A stretch of 64,000 nt of DNA, taken from contig NZ_JACHMH010000001.1 of NCBI RefSeq assembly GCF_014204915.1, positions 5,791,501-5,855,500 on the forward strand, in the 5' to 3' direction. The translations under genes and the position numbers were made by a program. Positions 48,247-57,256 of the stretch are shown piece by piece; position 1 is the stretch's first letter; the number at the start of each line of letters is the position of its first letter. Origin of the DNA: Crossiella cryophila. Its GTDB lineage: Bacteria > Actinomycetota > Actinomycetes > Mycobacteriales > Pseudonocardiaceae. The notes beneath the pieces were generated by a model. The model was not told where the DNA came from. It did not search any database and saw nothing but the letters and a program-made list of their open reading frames with translations.

Positions 48247-48403
48247 CGGGCTTCGCCCGGTCGCGGCGCGTTCGAACGGCCTAGCCGCATCGTTCCCGGG
48301 CTTCGCCCGCCTCCGTGTCTGGAAATGCCCGGCCGCCATGTCCCGGGCTTCGCCCGCCCACGCGCCCATCACCACCTGGCCGCCTGCCTCCGGGCTTCGC
48401 CCG
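48247..48403. repeat. Four copies of a 13-bp hairpin at about 47-bp spacing
   Basis: CGGGCTTCGCCCG occurs at 48247-48259, 48297-48309, 48344-48356 and 48391-48403, starts 50, 47 and 47 bp apart. Each folds as a 4-5-bp GC stem with a short loop. The sequences between copies are unrelated. Looks like a short interspersed palindromic family, not a CRISPR. Confidence 0.9.
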
Positions 48404-48449
48404 CCTGCCCGCCCGCTGCCCCCTCAACACCCACCGCCGCCCCGTCCAC

Positions 48450-48527
48450 AACCGCCAACACGCCGTACAAAAACGGCCAACACGGCGTACAACAACGGCC
48501 AACACGCCGTACCAGAACGGCCAACAC
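48450..48527 (-). repeat. 22-bp repeat array D2, after the histidine kinase stop
   Basis: Three full 22-bp units (48450-48471 degenerate, 48472-48493, 48494-48515) and a 12-bp partial (48516-48527), core AACGGCCAACACGSCGTAC. It ends 19 bp before the kinase stop at 48547. It is inverted relative to D1 about 500 bp away. The largest array in the window. Confidence 0.92.
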
Positions 48528-48546
48528 ACCGGGTGGGGGCCTGGGG

Positions 48547-49794
48547 TTAGCGGACGTGGCGGGCTAGGTCGGCGTGGGAGCCGCTGGGCATGTAGGCGGG
48601 GAGGATGGCGTCTACCGAGAAGCCGCCGTCGGGGCGGGGGCCCGCGTTGATGGTGCCGCTGACCAGGGCTACTCGTTGGCGTAGGCCCAGTAGGCCGCCG
48701 CCGGTGGCGGGGCCGGGGGATTTGGGGAGGTGGATGGGGGTTGGGGGGCGGGGTGGGGCGGTGTTGCGGATGCTGAGCCAGACTCGGTCGGCGCCGTAGC
48801 GGACCTGGACGCGGACCTGGGTGCCTGGGGCGTGTTTGCGGACGTTGGCCAGGGCTTCCTGGACGATGCGGAAGGCGGTGCGGCCCACTACGGGGGAGGT
48901 GTGCACGGGGGAGCCGTCCTGGACCAGGTCGACGCCGATGCCTACCGAGACCGTTTCGGCGACCAGGGCGGTCAGGTCGGGGAGGGCGGTGGCGGGGGCC
49001 TCCACGGCCGCCTCGCCGTTGGCGCTCTTGGCTGGGAGGGTGCGGAGGATGCCTACCAGGTCACGGAGTTCGTCCAGGGCGTGGCAGCCTGCGGCGCGGA
49101 GGTCTTCGGCGGCCTGGCGGGTGGCCTCGTCGGGGGCGGTCATCCGCAGGGCGCCCGCTTGCAGGACCATCAGGCTGACCCGGTGGGTGAGCACGTCGTG
49201 CATCTCGCCGGCCAGGCGGACTCGTTGGTCGGCGCGGGCCTGTTCGGCCAGCAGGCGGGACTCGGTGGCGGCTCGTTCGGCTCGTTCGGACTCGGCTCGG
49301 GCCAGGGAGCGGCGGGCCAGCAGGTGCCGGCCCAGGAGCACGGGGACCAGGGTGAGCAGGATGCCGGTGGTGATCTCGGCGAGTTCCGGGTGCCAGGGGC
49401 GGGCGGCCAGCACGGCCGCGGCGGCGACCAGGGGCCACCAGTAGGGCTGGAGGGCGCGGGGGATGGTGACGGCGGCGACGGTGAGCGCGGCGGCCAGCCA
49501 GGGGACCGCGAGCAGGTCGGGGGGCAGGAGCAGGCCGGGGGCGGCCAGTTCGGCGAGTGCGGCGCCGGTGAGGCCGAAGGCGACCAGGGCGGGAGTGGTG
49601 GCGCGGGTGAAGACCAGCACGCTGGCGACGGCCTGCAGCAGCACCCCGGCGGGTGGGTAGGCGTCGGCGGGCCACCACAGTGAACCGAGTAGTGGGGGGA
49701 GCAGTCCGATGGCGAGCAGGGCAAGCGCGGCCGCCGCGTCCACGGGTCTAGCCCGGCGCGGTGGCCACCATGGCCGGCGGGAAGGTGCCTGCAC
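48547..49794 (-). CDS. NarL-type sensor histidine kinase (HisKA_3)
   Basis: 415 aa. Four to five membrane segments in the first 170 residues, a short coiled coil, the phospho-acceptor block GEMHDVLTHRVSLMVLQAG, and an ATPase domain with VQEALANVRKHAPG (N box) and GGGLLGLRQRV (G box). It should phosphorylate a LuxR-type response regulator, but none is adjacent, so it is an orphan here. Start GTG 49794. Base composition is unusually G-rich on the + strand in its 3' third. Confidence 0.88.
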   Translation of the reverse strand: MQAPSRRPWWPPRRARPVDAAAALALLAIGLLPPLLGSLWWPADAYPPAGVLLQAVASVLVFTRATTPALVAFGLTGAALAELAAPGLLLPPDLLAVPWLAAALTVAAVTIPRALQPYWWPLVAAAAVLAARPWHPELAEITTGILLTLVPVLLGRHLLARRSLARAESERAERAATESRLLAEQARADQRVRLAGEMHDVLTHRVSLMVLQAGALRMTAPDEATRQAAEDLRAAGCHALDELRDLVGILRTLPAKSANGEAAVEAPATALPDLTALVAETVSVGIGVDLVQDGSPVHTSPVVGRTAFRIVQEALANVRKHAPGTQVRVQVRYGADRVWLSIRNTAPPRPPTPIHLPKSPGPATGGGLLGLRQRVALVSGTINAGPRPDGGFSVDAILPAYMPSGSHADLARHVR

Positions 49795-50176
49795 ACCGAG
49801 AACGGTACTGACTGGATGGTCGGTTCAGGTGAGAGAAACGCCTTTCGGCCCCCTCAAGTCCCTACGAACGTTGTCGTTCGGGGCACCGGGTGCTCCTTTG
49901 GTCGCATTCCGCTGCCCATGTGGGCAGCCGGGAGCGGCGCCTGGTCCGGACCGGTCCGGACCCTGGAGCGGTGAAGTGGTCACCGGACTTATCGGTTCCG
50001 GGTCCTGGCGACCCCGCGAACGACGTCAGGACACGAAACCGCATGTGCAATCGATGACCCGCCGATCGATGCTACGCACCGCGGCCGCGGGCGGGGTGCG
50101 TCCCTTCGGGCTAATCGGCGCACCAGAAAATTGAAACCGGTCAGTCTACTTTTTGTTCGGTGAATAACCTGGAGCC
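49795..50176. other. 380-bp divergent promoter region
   Basis: Between the kinase and HxlR starts. I see no gene or strong repeat. The last 40 bp before HxlR (around 50145, a T-rich run and GGTCAGTCTACT) are AT-richer and probably hold its promoter. Confidence 0.5.
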
Positions 50177-50575
50177 ATGTCCGTCACGCCCTCGATGCTC
50201 ACCGCGCGACTGCCCGCTCCGGTGCCCCTGGACGAGCAGGCGAGTTGTCCGGTCTCCGGGGTGTTCCAGCGCATTGGCGACCGCTGGACCGTGCTCGTGC
50301 TGGTGCTGTTGAACCAGCGTCCGCATCGCTACAACGAACTGCACCGCGCCATGGAGGGCCTGAGTCGCCGCATGCTCACCCTCACCCTGCGGAGCCTGGA
50401 ACGCGACGGCCTCGTCGCCCGCACCGTGTTCCCGACCGTGCCGCCAGGGGTGGAGTACGAGCTGACCGAACTCGGGCGCGGCCTCCTGGTGCCGCTGTCC
50501 GCGCTCTCGGACTGGGCGGTGCACACCGCGTCCCGGATCGAGCGTAACCGGGCGGAGTTCGACGCCCGGCCGTAG
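50177..50575 (+). CDS. HxlR-family regulator
   Basis: 132 aa. SCPVSGVFQRIGDRWTVLVLVLL has the conserved Cys near the N-terminus seen in redox/aldehyde-sensing HxlR members; RYNELHRAMEGLSRRMLTLTLRSLERDGLV (in two pieces) is the winged helix. Probably a redox- or electrophile-responsive regulator; no obvious target gene is adjacent other than the GH3 gene downstream. Confidence 0.88.
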   Translation: MSVTPSMLTARLPAPVPLDEQASCPVSGVFQRIGDRWTVLVLVLLNQRPHRYNELHRAMEGLSRRMLTLTLRSLERDGLVARTVFPTVPPGVEYELTELGRGLLVPLSALSDWAVHTASRIERNRAEFDARP

Positions 50576-50648
50576 CCACTTCGGCCAAACGCGGCAACCT
50601 TGGCGGAACCGGTTGACGACACGATTCAGAACGGCCCAGAATCGCGGA

Positions 50649-50660
50649 GAGAGCGCTCTC
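50649..50660. promoter_or_regulatory. LacI/CebR-like palindrome upstream of the GH3 gene
   Basis: GAGAGCGCTCTC is a perfect 12-bp palindrome 40 bp upstream of the GH3 ATG. It shares AGAGCGCTCT with the site at 38921-38930 before the Opp-type operon, suggesting one regulator for both. Confidence 0.6.
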
Positions 50661-50700
50661 AGCAGTGTGCCGACATCGTCGTCGAACGCCTGGAGTCGCC

Positions 50701-53700
50701 ATGTCCCCTGCATCCCATCGCGGGTCACTCCGTCATCCCGCACTGGTGTTCCTGCTGCTGCTCGCCCTGGTCAGTGGCGGGCTGCTCGTCGGCGGCGCGC
50801 CCGCCCGAGCCGAGGGAGTCCTTGTCTCCCAAGGGAAACCGACCACCGCCTCCTCGGTGGAGAACGCGGTCATGGTGCCTGCCGCGGCCACCGACGGCGA
50901 TCCGGGCACCCGCTGGTCCAGTCAGGCCGCTGACGCGCAGTGGCTCCAGGTCGACCTGGGCGCCCCGGTGACCGTGGACCGGATCACGCTGCACTGGGAG
51001 GCCGCCTACGCCACCCGGTTCCGGCTCGAGTTCTCCACCGACGGCTCGGCCTGGACCAGCCCGCACACCGGCGCGGGCACCCCCGGCACGCAGACCCTGG
51101 CCGTGGCCGGGGTGGCCCGCTACGTGCGCTGGGTCGGACTCGGCCGCGCCACCGGCTACGGCTACTCGCTGTGGGAGTTCCAGGTCTACGGCACCGCGCC
51201 CAGCGCCAACATCGCCGCCTACGCCCAGGTCAGCGCCTCCTCGCACGAGGGCGGCAACGCCCCGGCGGCCGCACTGGACGGGCGGCTGGGCACCCGGTGG
51301 TCCAGTCAGTTCGGCAACGACAACGAGTGGCTGCGGATCGACTTCGGCGGCCGCGCCCAGATCACCGGCCTGGTGCTGCACTGGGAGGGCGCCTACGCCA
51401 GGGCGTATCGCCTGGAGGTCTCCGACGACGGCACCGCCTGGCGGCCGCTGCACAGCACGGCCGAGGGCACCGGTGGCGTGGAACGGATCACCGCCGCGGG
51501 CAGCGGCCGGTACCTGCGCTGGACCGGCGTCACCAGGGCCACCGGGTACGGCTATTCGCTGTGGGAACTCCAGGTGCTGGGCACCGTGGACAACACCGCG
51601 AGCACCCCGCCGCTGCTGTCCGCGCCGACCCGCCCGCCCGGTGGCCCGGCCCGGTTCGCCCTGCACGCCCCCGGCGACCAGGCCATGATCACCGACACCC
51701 GCCGCCCGGAGTTCCGCTGGTCCGCCGTGCCCGGCGCGACCCGCTATGAGCTGTGGCTCAACGTCAGCCGCGCCGACTACGACTACACCGCCCCCGGGAA
51801 CCTCCTTGACCTGCACACCAAGGTCGCCGAGACCACGGTGCCGACCTACACCCCGGCCTGGGACATCCCCGACCGCTGGACCTACCGCTGGCACGTCCTC
51901 GCGGTGACCGGCGGCGGCACCCAGGTCTCGGCCAGTCACACCTTCAGCCTGTACAAGCCCACCCTGGAAACCGTCGCCGACGGCATCGGCCTGATCGGCG
52001 GCAGCCGGGACCTCAACCGGGACGGCGCGATCCAGCCGTATGAGAACTGGCGGCTGCCCGTGCAGGCCAGGGTGGACGATCTGCTCGGCCGGATGACCAC
52101 CGAGGAGAAGGCGTACCAGCTGTTCTACAACGCCCAGCGCTTCCCTAATTCGGGGTGGCACTTCGGCCCGGCCGACGCCCAGGACCTGCACAACACCCTC
52201 CTGGCCGCCAGTGGGACCCGCCTGGGCATCCCGTTCGTCACCGCCGGGGACACCGTCAGCGGCTACAAGACCACCTACCCCACCCAGAGCGGACTCGCCG
52301 CCGCCGGGAACCACCTGTTGACCCACCGGCTCGGCGACATGCAACGCCGCGAACAACTCGAGGTCGGCGCCCGCGGCACCCTCGGACCGATCGCCGAGGT
52401 CGGCACCAAGGTGCTCTACCCGCGGATCCAGGAGGGCAACGGCGAGGACGCCCAGGTGGCCGCCGCCCAGGTCCGCGCACTCGTCTCCGGCCTGCAGGGC
52501 GGGCCGGAACTGAACCCGAACTCGGTGCTGGCCACGGTGAAGCACTGGCCGGGCGAGGGCGCGGGCGGGGAGGCGCTGATCGTCTACGACGGGGTGACGA
52601 TCAAGTACCACATGATCCCGTTCCGGGCCGCGCTGGAGGCCGGCGCGGTCAACATCATGCCCGGCTACGCTGGCAGCTCCTTCCTCGATCCCGGCGGCCC
52701 CGGCGCGGGCGACAGCGCCAAGATCCTGGCCTACCTGCGGCAGCACCTCGGCTACACCGGACTGATCACCACCGACTGGCTGCCGTCCGGGTCCTGGGTC
52801 GGCGCGGCCAACGCCGGCTCCGACGTCATGGGCGGCGCGGATCCCGGCGCGCCCGGCTACTCCATCGGCCAGTTCATCGCCGGCGTCCCACTGCCCCGCA
52901 TCGACGACGCGGTCCGGCGGGTGCTGTCGCTGAAGTTCCGCCTGGGCGTCTTCGAGGCGCCCTACGGCGATCCGGTCAACGGCCCGTACCGGTTCCACCA
53001 GCCCGGCCACGTCCAGCTCGCCAACCAGGCCTCCCGCGAAGCGCTGACCCTGCTCAAGAACGACGGTGTGCTGCCGCTGCGGCTCAACCGCGGCGACAAC
53101 ATCGTGGTCGCCGGACCCCGCGCCGACGACAAGGCGGCCTGCTGCATCTGGACCAGCTTCTTCCACGAGGAGTACGGCTCGCAGACCATGCTCGCCGCGA
53201 TCCGCTCCCGCGCCGAGGCGGCCGGGGTCACCGTGCACCAGGACACCGCGCCCAATCCGAGACTCGCCGTGGTCGCGGTGGGGGAGACCTCCTACACCCA
53301 TGGCACGAACTGGGTGAAGGAACAGCCCTTCCTGCCCCCGGACCAGCTCGCGCTCATCCAGGACTTCCGGCGCCGGGGCATCCCGGTGGTGGTCGCGCTG
53401 GTCATGCCCAGGCCCTACGTGATCACCGAATGGCAGGACCAGGCCGGCGCGATCGTGGTGACCTACCGCGGCGGCGAGGAGATGGGACCCGCGGTGGCCA
53501 GCCTGCTCTTCGGCGACTTCCAGCCCAGCGGCAAGTTGCCGTGGCAGCTGCCGCGGCTGCTCTCCGACGTGCTCCGCCCCGGCGGCCAGGACATCCTCGA
53601 AGACGCCAACGAGGCCTGGGACATCCCGTTCGACCTGGGCGCCACCCCGGCCCAGCGGGCCGAGATCCGGGCGCACATCGACGCCGGACGGCCGGTGCCG

Positions 53701-53754
53701 CCGGTCTACGGCAACCCGCTGCACCAGTTCGGATCCGGCCGCACCGGCTGGTGA
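50701..53754 (+). CDS. Secreted CBM32-CBM32-GH3 beta-glucosidase
   Basis: 1017 aa. Signal peptide (1-37, GGAPARAEG end), two F5/8 type C (CBM32) domains at about 40-165 and 168-295 (each ends GYGYSLWE-x-QV-GT), an Fn3-like linker domain (about 315-420), the GH3 N-domain (about 450-760) with KHWPGEG (614-620) and nucleophile Asp692 in LITTDW, and the GH3 C-domain (about 800-1000, GGEEMGPAV, GKLPWQLP). It would cleave beta-glucosidic bonds outside the cell. GGAG precedes the ATG. Confidence 0.92.
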   Translation: MSPASHRGSLRHPALVFLLLLALVSGGLLVGGAPARAEGVLVSQGKPTTASSVENAVMVPAAATDGDPGTRWSSQAADAQWLQVDLGAPVTVDRITLHWEAAYATRFRLEFSTDGSAWTSPHTGAGTPGTQTLAVAGVARYVRWVGLGRATGYGYSLWEFQVYGTAPSANIAAYAQVSASSHEGGNAPAAALDGRLGTRWSSQFGNDNEWLRIDFGGRAQITGLVLHWEGAYARAYRLEVSDDGTAWRPLHSTAEGTGGVERITAAGSGRYLRWTGVTRATGYGYSLWELQVLGTVDNTASTPPLLSAPTRPPGGPARFALHAPGDQAMITDTRRPEFRWSAVPGATRYELWLNVSRADYDYTAPGNLLDLHTKVAETTVPTYTPAWDIPDRWTYRWHVLAVTGGGTQVSASHTFSLYKPTLETVADGIGLIGGSRDLNRDGAIQPYENWRLPVQARVDDLLGRMTTEEKAYQLFYNAQRFPNSGWHFGPADAQDLHNTLLAASGTRLGIPFVTAGDTVSGYKTTYPTQSGLAAAGNHLLTHRLGDMQRREQLEVGARGTLGPIAEVGTKVLYPRIQEGNGEDAQVAAAQVRALVSGLQGGPELNPNSVLATVKHWPGEGAGGEALIVYDGVTIKYHMIPFRAALEAGAVNIMPGYAGSSFLDPGGPGAGDSAKILAYLRQHLGYTGLITTDWLPSGSWVGAANAGSDVMGGADPGAPGYSIGQFIAGVPLPRIDDAVRRVLSLKFRLGVFEAPYGDPVNGPYRFHQPGHVQLANQASREALTLLKNDGVLPLRLNRGDNIVVAGPRADDKAACCIWTSFFHEEYGSQTMLAAIRSRAEAAGVTVHQDTAPNPRLAVVAVGETSYTHGTNWVKEQPFLPPDQLALIQDFRRRGIPVVVALVMPRPYVITEWQDQAGAIVVTYRGGEEMGPAVASLLFGDFQPSGKLPWQLPRLLSDVLRPGGQDILEDANEAWDIPFDLGATPAQRAEIRAHIDAGRPVPPVYGNPLHQFGSGRTGW

Positions 53755-53775
53755 ACCCGGGCGCGGCCCGTTCCC

Positions 53776-54228
53776 TCAGTCCAGCGGGGGGACGGGCCGT
53801 CCGCGCTCCACCTCGACGAACCGGCCGGTCTCCGTGCGCAGCTGGGCCAGCAGGAACGCGCCGAGGCCGACGTCGTCGGTCAGGCCGATGATCGGCAGGA
53901 ACACCTCGGGCAGCAGGTCGATCGGGGAGATGATGTAGATGATCCCGGCGATCCAGAACAACCGCTTGGACCACGGCGGGGCCGGATAGCGGCGCTGACG
54001 CATCGCGCGCAGCATCCGCGGCAACGCCCGCACCCGCGCCACGGTGCTCGGTGAACCCAGGCCCTTGCGGCGCCGGATCGCGCGGATGATCCCACCGATC
54101 AGCGCCAGTCCGCCCAGCACGGTCAGCACGATGCCCACCGTGTTCGGCGCCATCCACAGCACACTGGAATCCAGCCGCCAGAAGGCCAGTCCGCCCAGTG
54201 CGAGCAGCGCCACCCCGAGAACGAGCAC
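53776..54228 (-). CDS. YkvA/DUF1232 membrane protein
   Basis: 150 aa from GTG 54228, chosen for GGGAGG just upstream; an extension to 54336 is possible. Two hydrophobic segments near the N-terminus and the DUF1232 signature IIYIISPIDLLPEVF...LTDDVG. Family function is unclear. Convergent with the GH3 gene, 21 bp apart. Confidence 0.8.
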   Translation of the reverse strand: MLVLGVALLALGGLAFWRLDSSVLWMAPNTVGIVLTVLGGLALIGGIIRAIRRRKGLGSPSTVARVRALPRMLRAMRQRRYPAPPWSKRLFWIAGIIYIISPIDLLPEVFLPIIGLTDDVGLGAFLLAQLRTETGRFVEVERGRPVPPLD

Positions 54229-54367
54229 CCGACCTCCCCCACTCCTTGACCGGACAACGGTTCCCGGCCAACTGATCGCTGAACCAGGTGAACTATCCGG
54301 CGTGTCACCAGGATAGCCCGGAGCGAACTGGCGCAATCCTGGCGCGCTTCGCTACAACCCGGTCCCC

Positions 54368-55417
54368 ATGGACCAGACAGCAGCAGACCCGCCACCGCAC
54401 CAGCCCCGTCCACAGTGGATCGGCTGGACCCTGACCGCGGTCACGGTGCCCGCGCTGCTGGCCGGACTCGGCGTCGCGGTGGCCGGACCCCGGATCGAAC
54501 GCGAACTCGTCACCACCGCCGAGGACGCCCTCGGCGGCGCCGGGCACCCCGACGCCCAGGTGGCCGCGGTGGGCCGCGAGCTGAGCCTGGCCGGGTTACC
54601 GGGGGAGCGGCTGGCCGCGGTGAGCACCATGGTGGCCAACCTGCCGGGGGTGGACTCGGTGGTGGTGCGCGAACTCGCGCCCACCCCGGTGCTGCTGCGG
54701 GTCCGCGACGGCGAACTGCTCGTCTCGGCCACCGGGCACAGCGTGCTGGCCACCGGCCGCCTGCTTGAGGAGATCATCGCCCGCTGCCCAGGCCACCGGG
54801 TCACCGACCTCACCCTGCCCGTCCCCGGCACCGGACCCGCCTTCGCCAGCACCGCCCTGGCCGCCGTCGCCCAGGCCGCCGCCGAGGCCCGCGGCGCGGA
54901 CCTCACCGTCGCGATCCGGCCCGACGGGGTCACCGTGCGCGGCGTGGTGGCCGATGCCGACCAGCGCAACGTGCTCCTGGAACGGTTGCGCGGCAGCGAG
55001 TTCGGCCCGGTGCAGGCCGGTGGACTGACCGTCGGACCGCCACCCCATCCGTCCACTGTGGATATCCGAGCCCTGGACGCCGCGGTGGGCCGGATGATCG
55101 ACGGCAGCGGCGGGGTCAACTTCGAGGCGGCCACCGTGCGCTGGGGCGAGGGCCACGGCGCCGCCCTGCTCGAGCGGATCGGCAGGCTGCTGCGGGTGGC
55201 GCCCAAATCGCTGATCACGGTGACCGCCTGGGCCTCCGAGGAACAGCCGCCGGGTGTCGACCCGCGCCGGCTGGCCGGCCGCCGGGCCGACCTGGTGCGC
55301 GATCTCCTGGTGGCCCAAGGGGTTCCGCGCGAACTGGTCAGCACGGTCGCCAGGGTCGAGCCCGGCCCCGAGACCTTCGTCCCGCACCTGCGCCGCGCGC
55401 GGGTCACCGTCAGCTAG
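54368..55417 (+). CDS. arfA: ArfA-like OmpA/BON envelope protein
   Basis: 349 aa. One membrane segment (WIGWTLTAVTVPALLAGLGVAV), a central BON-type region (about 60-230) and an OmpA-like C-terminal end (RRLAGRRADLVRDLL). The layout matches mycobacterial ArfA (Rv0899), a membrane-anchored protein linked to ammonia export and acid tolerance. The usual OmpA TDxxG motif is TAWAS here, so peptidoglycan binding is questionable. Co-directional with an ArfC-like gene 11 bp downstream. Symbol by similarity. Confidence 0.72.
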   Translation: MDQTAADPPPHQPRPQWIGWTLTAVTVPALLAGLGVAVAGPRIERELVTTAEDALGGAGHPDAQVAAVGRELSLAGLPGERLAAVSTMVANLPGVDSVVVRELAPTPVLLRVRDGELLVSATGHSVLATGRLLEEIIARCPGHRVTDLTLPVPGTGPAFASTALAAVAQAAAEARGADLTVAIRPDGVTVRGVVADADQRNVLLERLRGSEFGPVQAGGLTVGPPPHPSTVDIRALDAAVGRMIDGSGGVNFEAATVRWGEGHGAALLERIGRLLRVAPKSLITVTAWASEEQPPGVDPRRLAGRRADLVRDLLVAQGVPRELVSTVARVEPGPETFVPHLRRARVTVS

Positions 55418-55428
55418 GAGCTGCAACG

Positions 55429-55812
55429 ATGATGTGGTTGTTCTGGCAGGTCTTCCTGCTGTGCCTGGCCGCCTTCCTGATCGGCGGACTGGTGAGCTGG
55501 CTGCTCCTGGTACGCCCGCTCGCCGAACGCCGCGCCGCCGCACCCGCCCCGGCACCGGCCCCGGCGTCAGCCCCGGTGGAGACGCCGGAACCGCCGATGT
55601 CCTTGGCGGAGCCGGAGATCCCGGTCCAGGTGCTCCCCGAACCGGTCGAGGCCGCGGTGAAGGGCAACACCCGCACCAAGCGGTACCACACCCCGGACTC
55701 GCCCTACTTCAACCGCACCAAGGGCGACATCTGGTTCGCCTCGGTCGCCGAGGCCGAGCAGGCCGGTTACACCGCCGGAGTGGCCCGCCGCCGCGCCGAA
55801 GCCGTGCGCTGA
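55429..55812 (+). CDS. arfC: ArfC-like accessory protein with sunset domain
   Basis: 127 aa. One N-terminal membrane helix (VFLLCLAAFLIGGLVSWLLL), a Pro/Ala-rich linker, and a C-terminal module KGNTRTKRYHTPDSPYFNRT...WFASVAEAEQAGY that matches the sunset-domain form of ArfC. Probably acts with the ArfA-like protein; a short ArfB-like gene was not found between them. Symbol by similarity. Confidence 0.72.
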   Translation: MMWLFWQVFLLCLAAFLIGGLVSWLLLVRPLAERRAAAPAPAPAPASAPVETPEPPMSLAEPEIPVQVLPEPVEAAVKGNTRTKRYHTPDSPYFNRTKGDIWFASVAEAEQAGYTAGVARRRAEAVR

Positions 55813-55828
55813 CCGCCGCCCGTCCCGG

Positions 55829-57061
55829 TCACGATTCCGCTCGTGGCCGGGGCGGCGTGGCCACGCCCTCCGGCCGCACGACCTGACCCAGCACCACCCG
55901 GAACAGGTCCCGGTCCACCGTGCTCGGCTCCGCGGCCAGCCACTGCCCGATCTCGGTGATGAACTGCTCAGGGCTCATCGGCGGCGCGGGCACCTCGGGC
56001 GCCTCGCCGGTGGTGATCTCCCCGGCCCGGTTCGGGTACAGCACCAGCACCCCGCGCACCTCCACCTCGGGCAGCAGATCGCGGAACGCCTCCACGCCCT
56101 CGGGCAGCCGGGTGCCGCCACCGCGGTAGGCGTGTCCGTTGCGCCGCAGGTCACCCGCCTCGTCCGCGGTGTAGTGCCCCGGCAGCCACAGCTTCGACTC
56201 GATCAGCACCAGGCGCCGCCCGCACAGCACGGCGTGGTCGATGTCGGCGAACACCGAGTCCGGCCAGGCCAGCCCGTGGAAGATGCGCACCCCGGGCAGC
56301 CGGGTCAGGTACCGGCCCAGCAGCCGCGCGGTGAGCTGCTCGGCGACATCGCCCTCCTCCGCGCCAGGACGGCCGAAGACGGTGCGGATGCCGAACTCCG
56401 CGGTGAACTCCCGATCGGTGCGACTGGCCGCCAGCTGATTGCGCCACAGGTGCAGGGTGACCCCGGTGACCACGGCGAAGACCGCCAGCCACAACCCGAT
56501 CAGCCACACCGAGCCGGTCAGCACCGGCAGCAGCACCCACATCAGCAGCCAGACCGCCAGCGAGCCGAACGCGGGGCCGTGGCCGGGGCCGGTGGGCGGC
56601 ACCAGGCGGATCCGCTCCACCGGGTCCACCTCGGGCCACCACGGGATCGTGTCCGGGTCCAGCCTCGGCATCGCCGGGGTGAACTCCGGGTCCGGGCCGA
56701 AGGTCCTGGTGCGCCTGGCGGATCCGGTGCGCGGCCACGGCCGGGCGCGCTGCCGGGTGCCGCGGCGCGGTGGTTCCGGGGTCTCGACGGTGACCTCGAT
56801 GTCGGACTCGTCGACCCAGTCCTCTTCCTCGTCCCAGTCGTCTTCCCAGGAAGTGTCACCGTCGTCGCCGCGGTCGTAGTCCGCGCGGCGCTCCGGGTCG
56901 TTGAGGGTCTCGTAGGCCTCGCGCAGCAACCGGAACGAGCCGGAGGTGCCCCCGGCGTCCGGGTGCATGACCTTGGCCAGCGCCCGATAGGCGGTTTTGA
57001 TCTCCGCCGTGGTCGCGGTCCGGCCGACGCCGAGCAGCTCGTAATAGTCGACCGCGCCCAC
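55829..57061 (-). CDS. J-domain protein with membrane segments and NERD domain
   Basis: 410 aa from GTG 57061 (GGAAGG lies about 12 nt upstream). J domain at residues 4-66 with the HPD motif (33-35); an acidic linker DDGDTSWEDDWDEEEDWVDESD; two membrane segments (about 165-205); then a NERD-like region with DIDHAVLCGRRLVLIESKLW, which carries the D...ExK pattern of restriction-like nucleases. The fusion suggests a membrane-located chaperone recruiter combined with DNA- or RNA-related activity; the actual role is unknown. Divergent from the 54-aa ORF. Confidence 0.82.
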   Translation of the reverse strand: MGAVDYYELLGVGRTATTAEIKTAYRALAKVMHPDAGGTSGSFRLLREAYETLNDPERRADYDRGDDGDTSWEDDWDEEEDWVDESDIEVTVETPEPPRRGTRQRARPWPRTGSARRTRTFGPDPEFTPAMPRLDPDTIPWWPEVDPVERIRLVPPTGPGHGPAFGSLAVWLLMWVLLPVLTGSVWLIGLWLAVFAVVTGVTLHLWRNQLAASRTDREFTAEFGIRTVFGRPGAEEGDVAEQLTARLLGRYLTRLPGVRIFHGLAWPDSVFADIDHAVLCGRRLVLIESKLWLPGHYTADEAGDLRRNGHAYRGGGTRLPEGVEAFRDLLPEVEVRGVLVLYPNRAGEITTGEAPEVPAPPMSPEQFITEIGQWLAAEPSTVDRDLFRVVLGQVVRPEGVATPPRPRAES

Positions 57062-57256
57062 GATCCCGCCCACCTTCCGTGTCTGCGCGAACACCCTATG
57101 GGGTGCCCGCGGAAGATGATCAACCGACTCCACCCTGCGCGGCGGAAGGAGTGATAAGCGATCCGTATTTCGACCAGTGTTCTGCATATACCCGCGCGCG
57201 AAAGGCACCTCTTCCTCTAACGTGATAGCCGACACACACGAAAGGCGGTAGCCGAG

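Noticed and set aside
48247-48527. Possible CRISPR array
   Set aside because: The 13-bp hairpins and 22-bp units are too short, spacers are not uniform unique 30-40-bp segments in the tandem arrays, and no cas genes are present.
50725-53724. 999-codon open frame on the minus strand opposite the GH3 gene
   Set aside because: Complete antisense overlap with a well-supported CBM32-GH3 enzyme; no family features.
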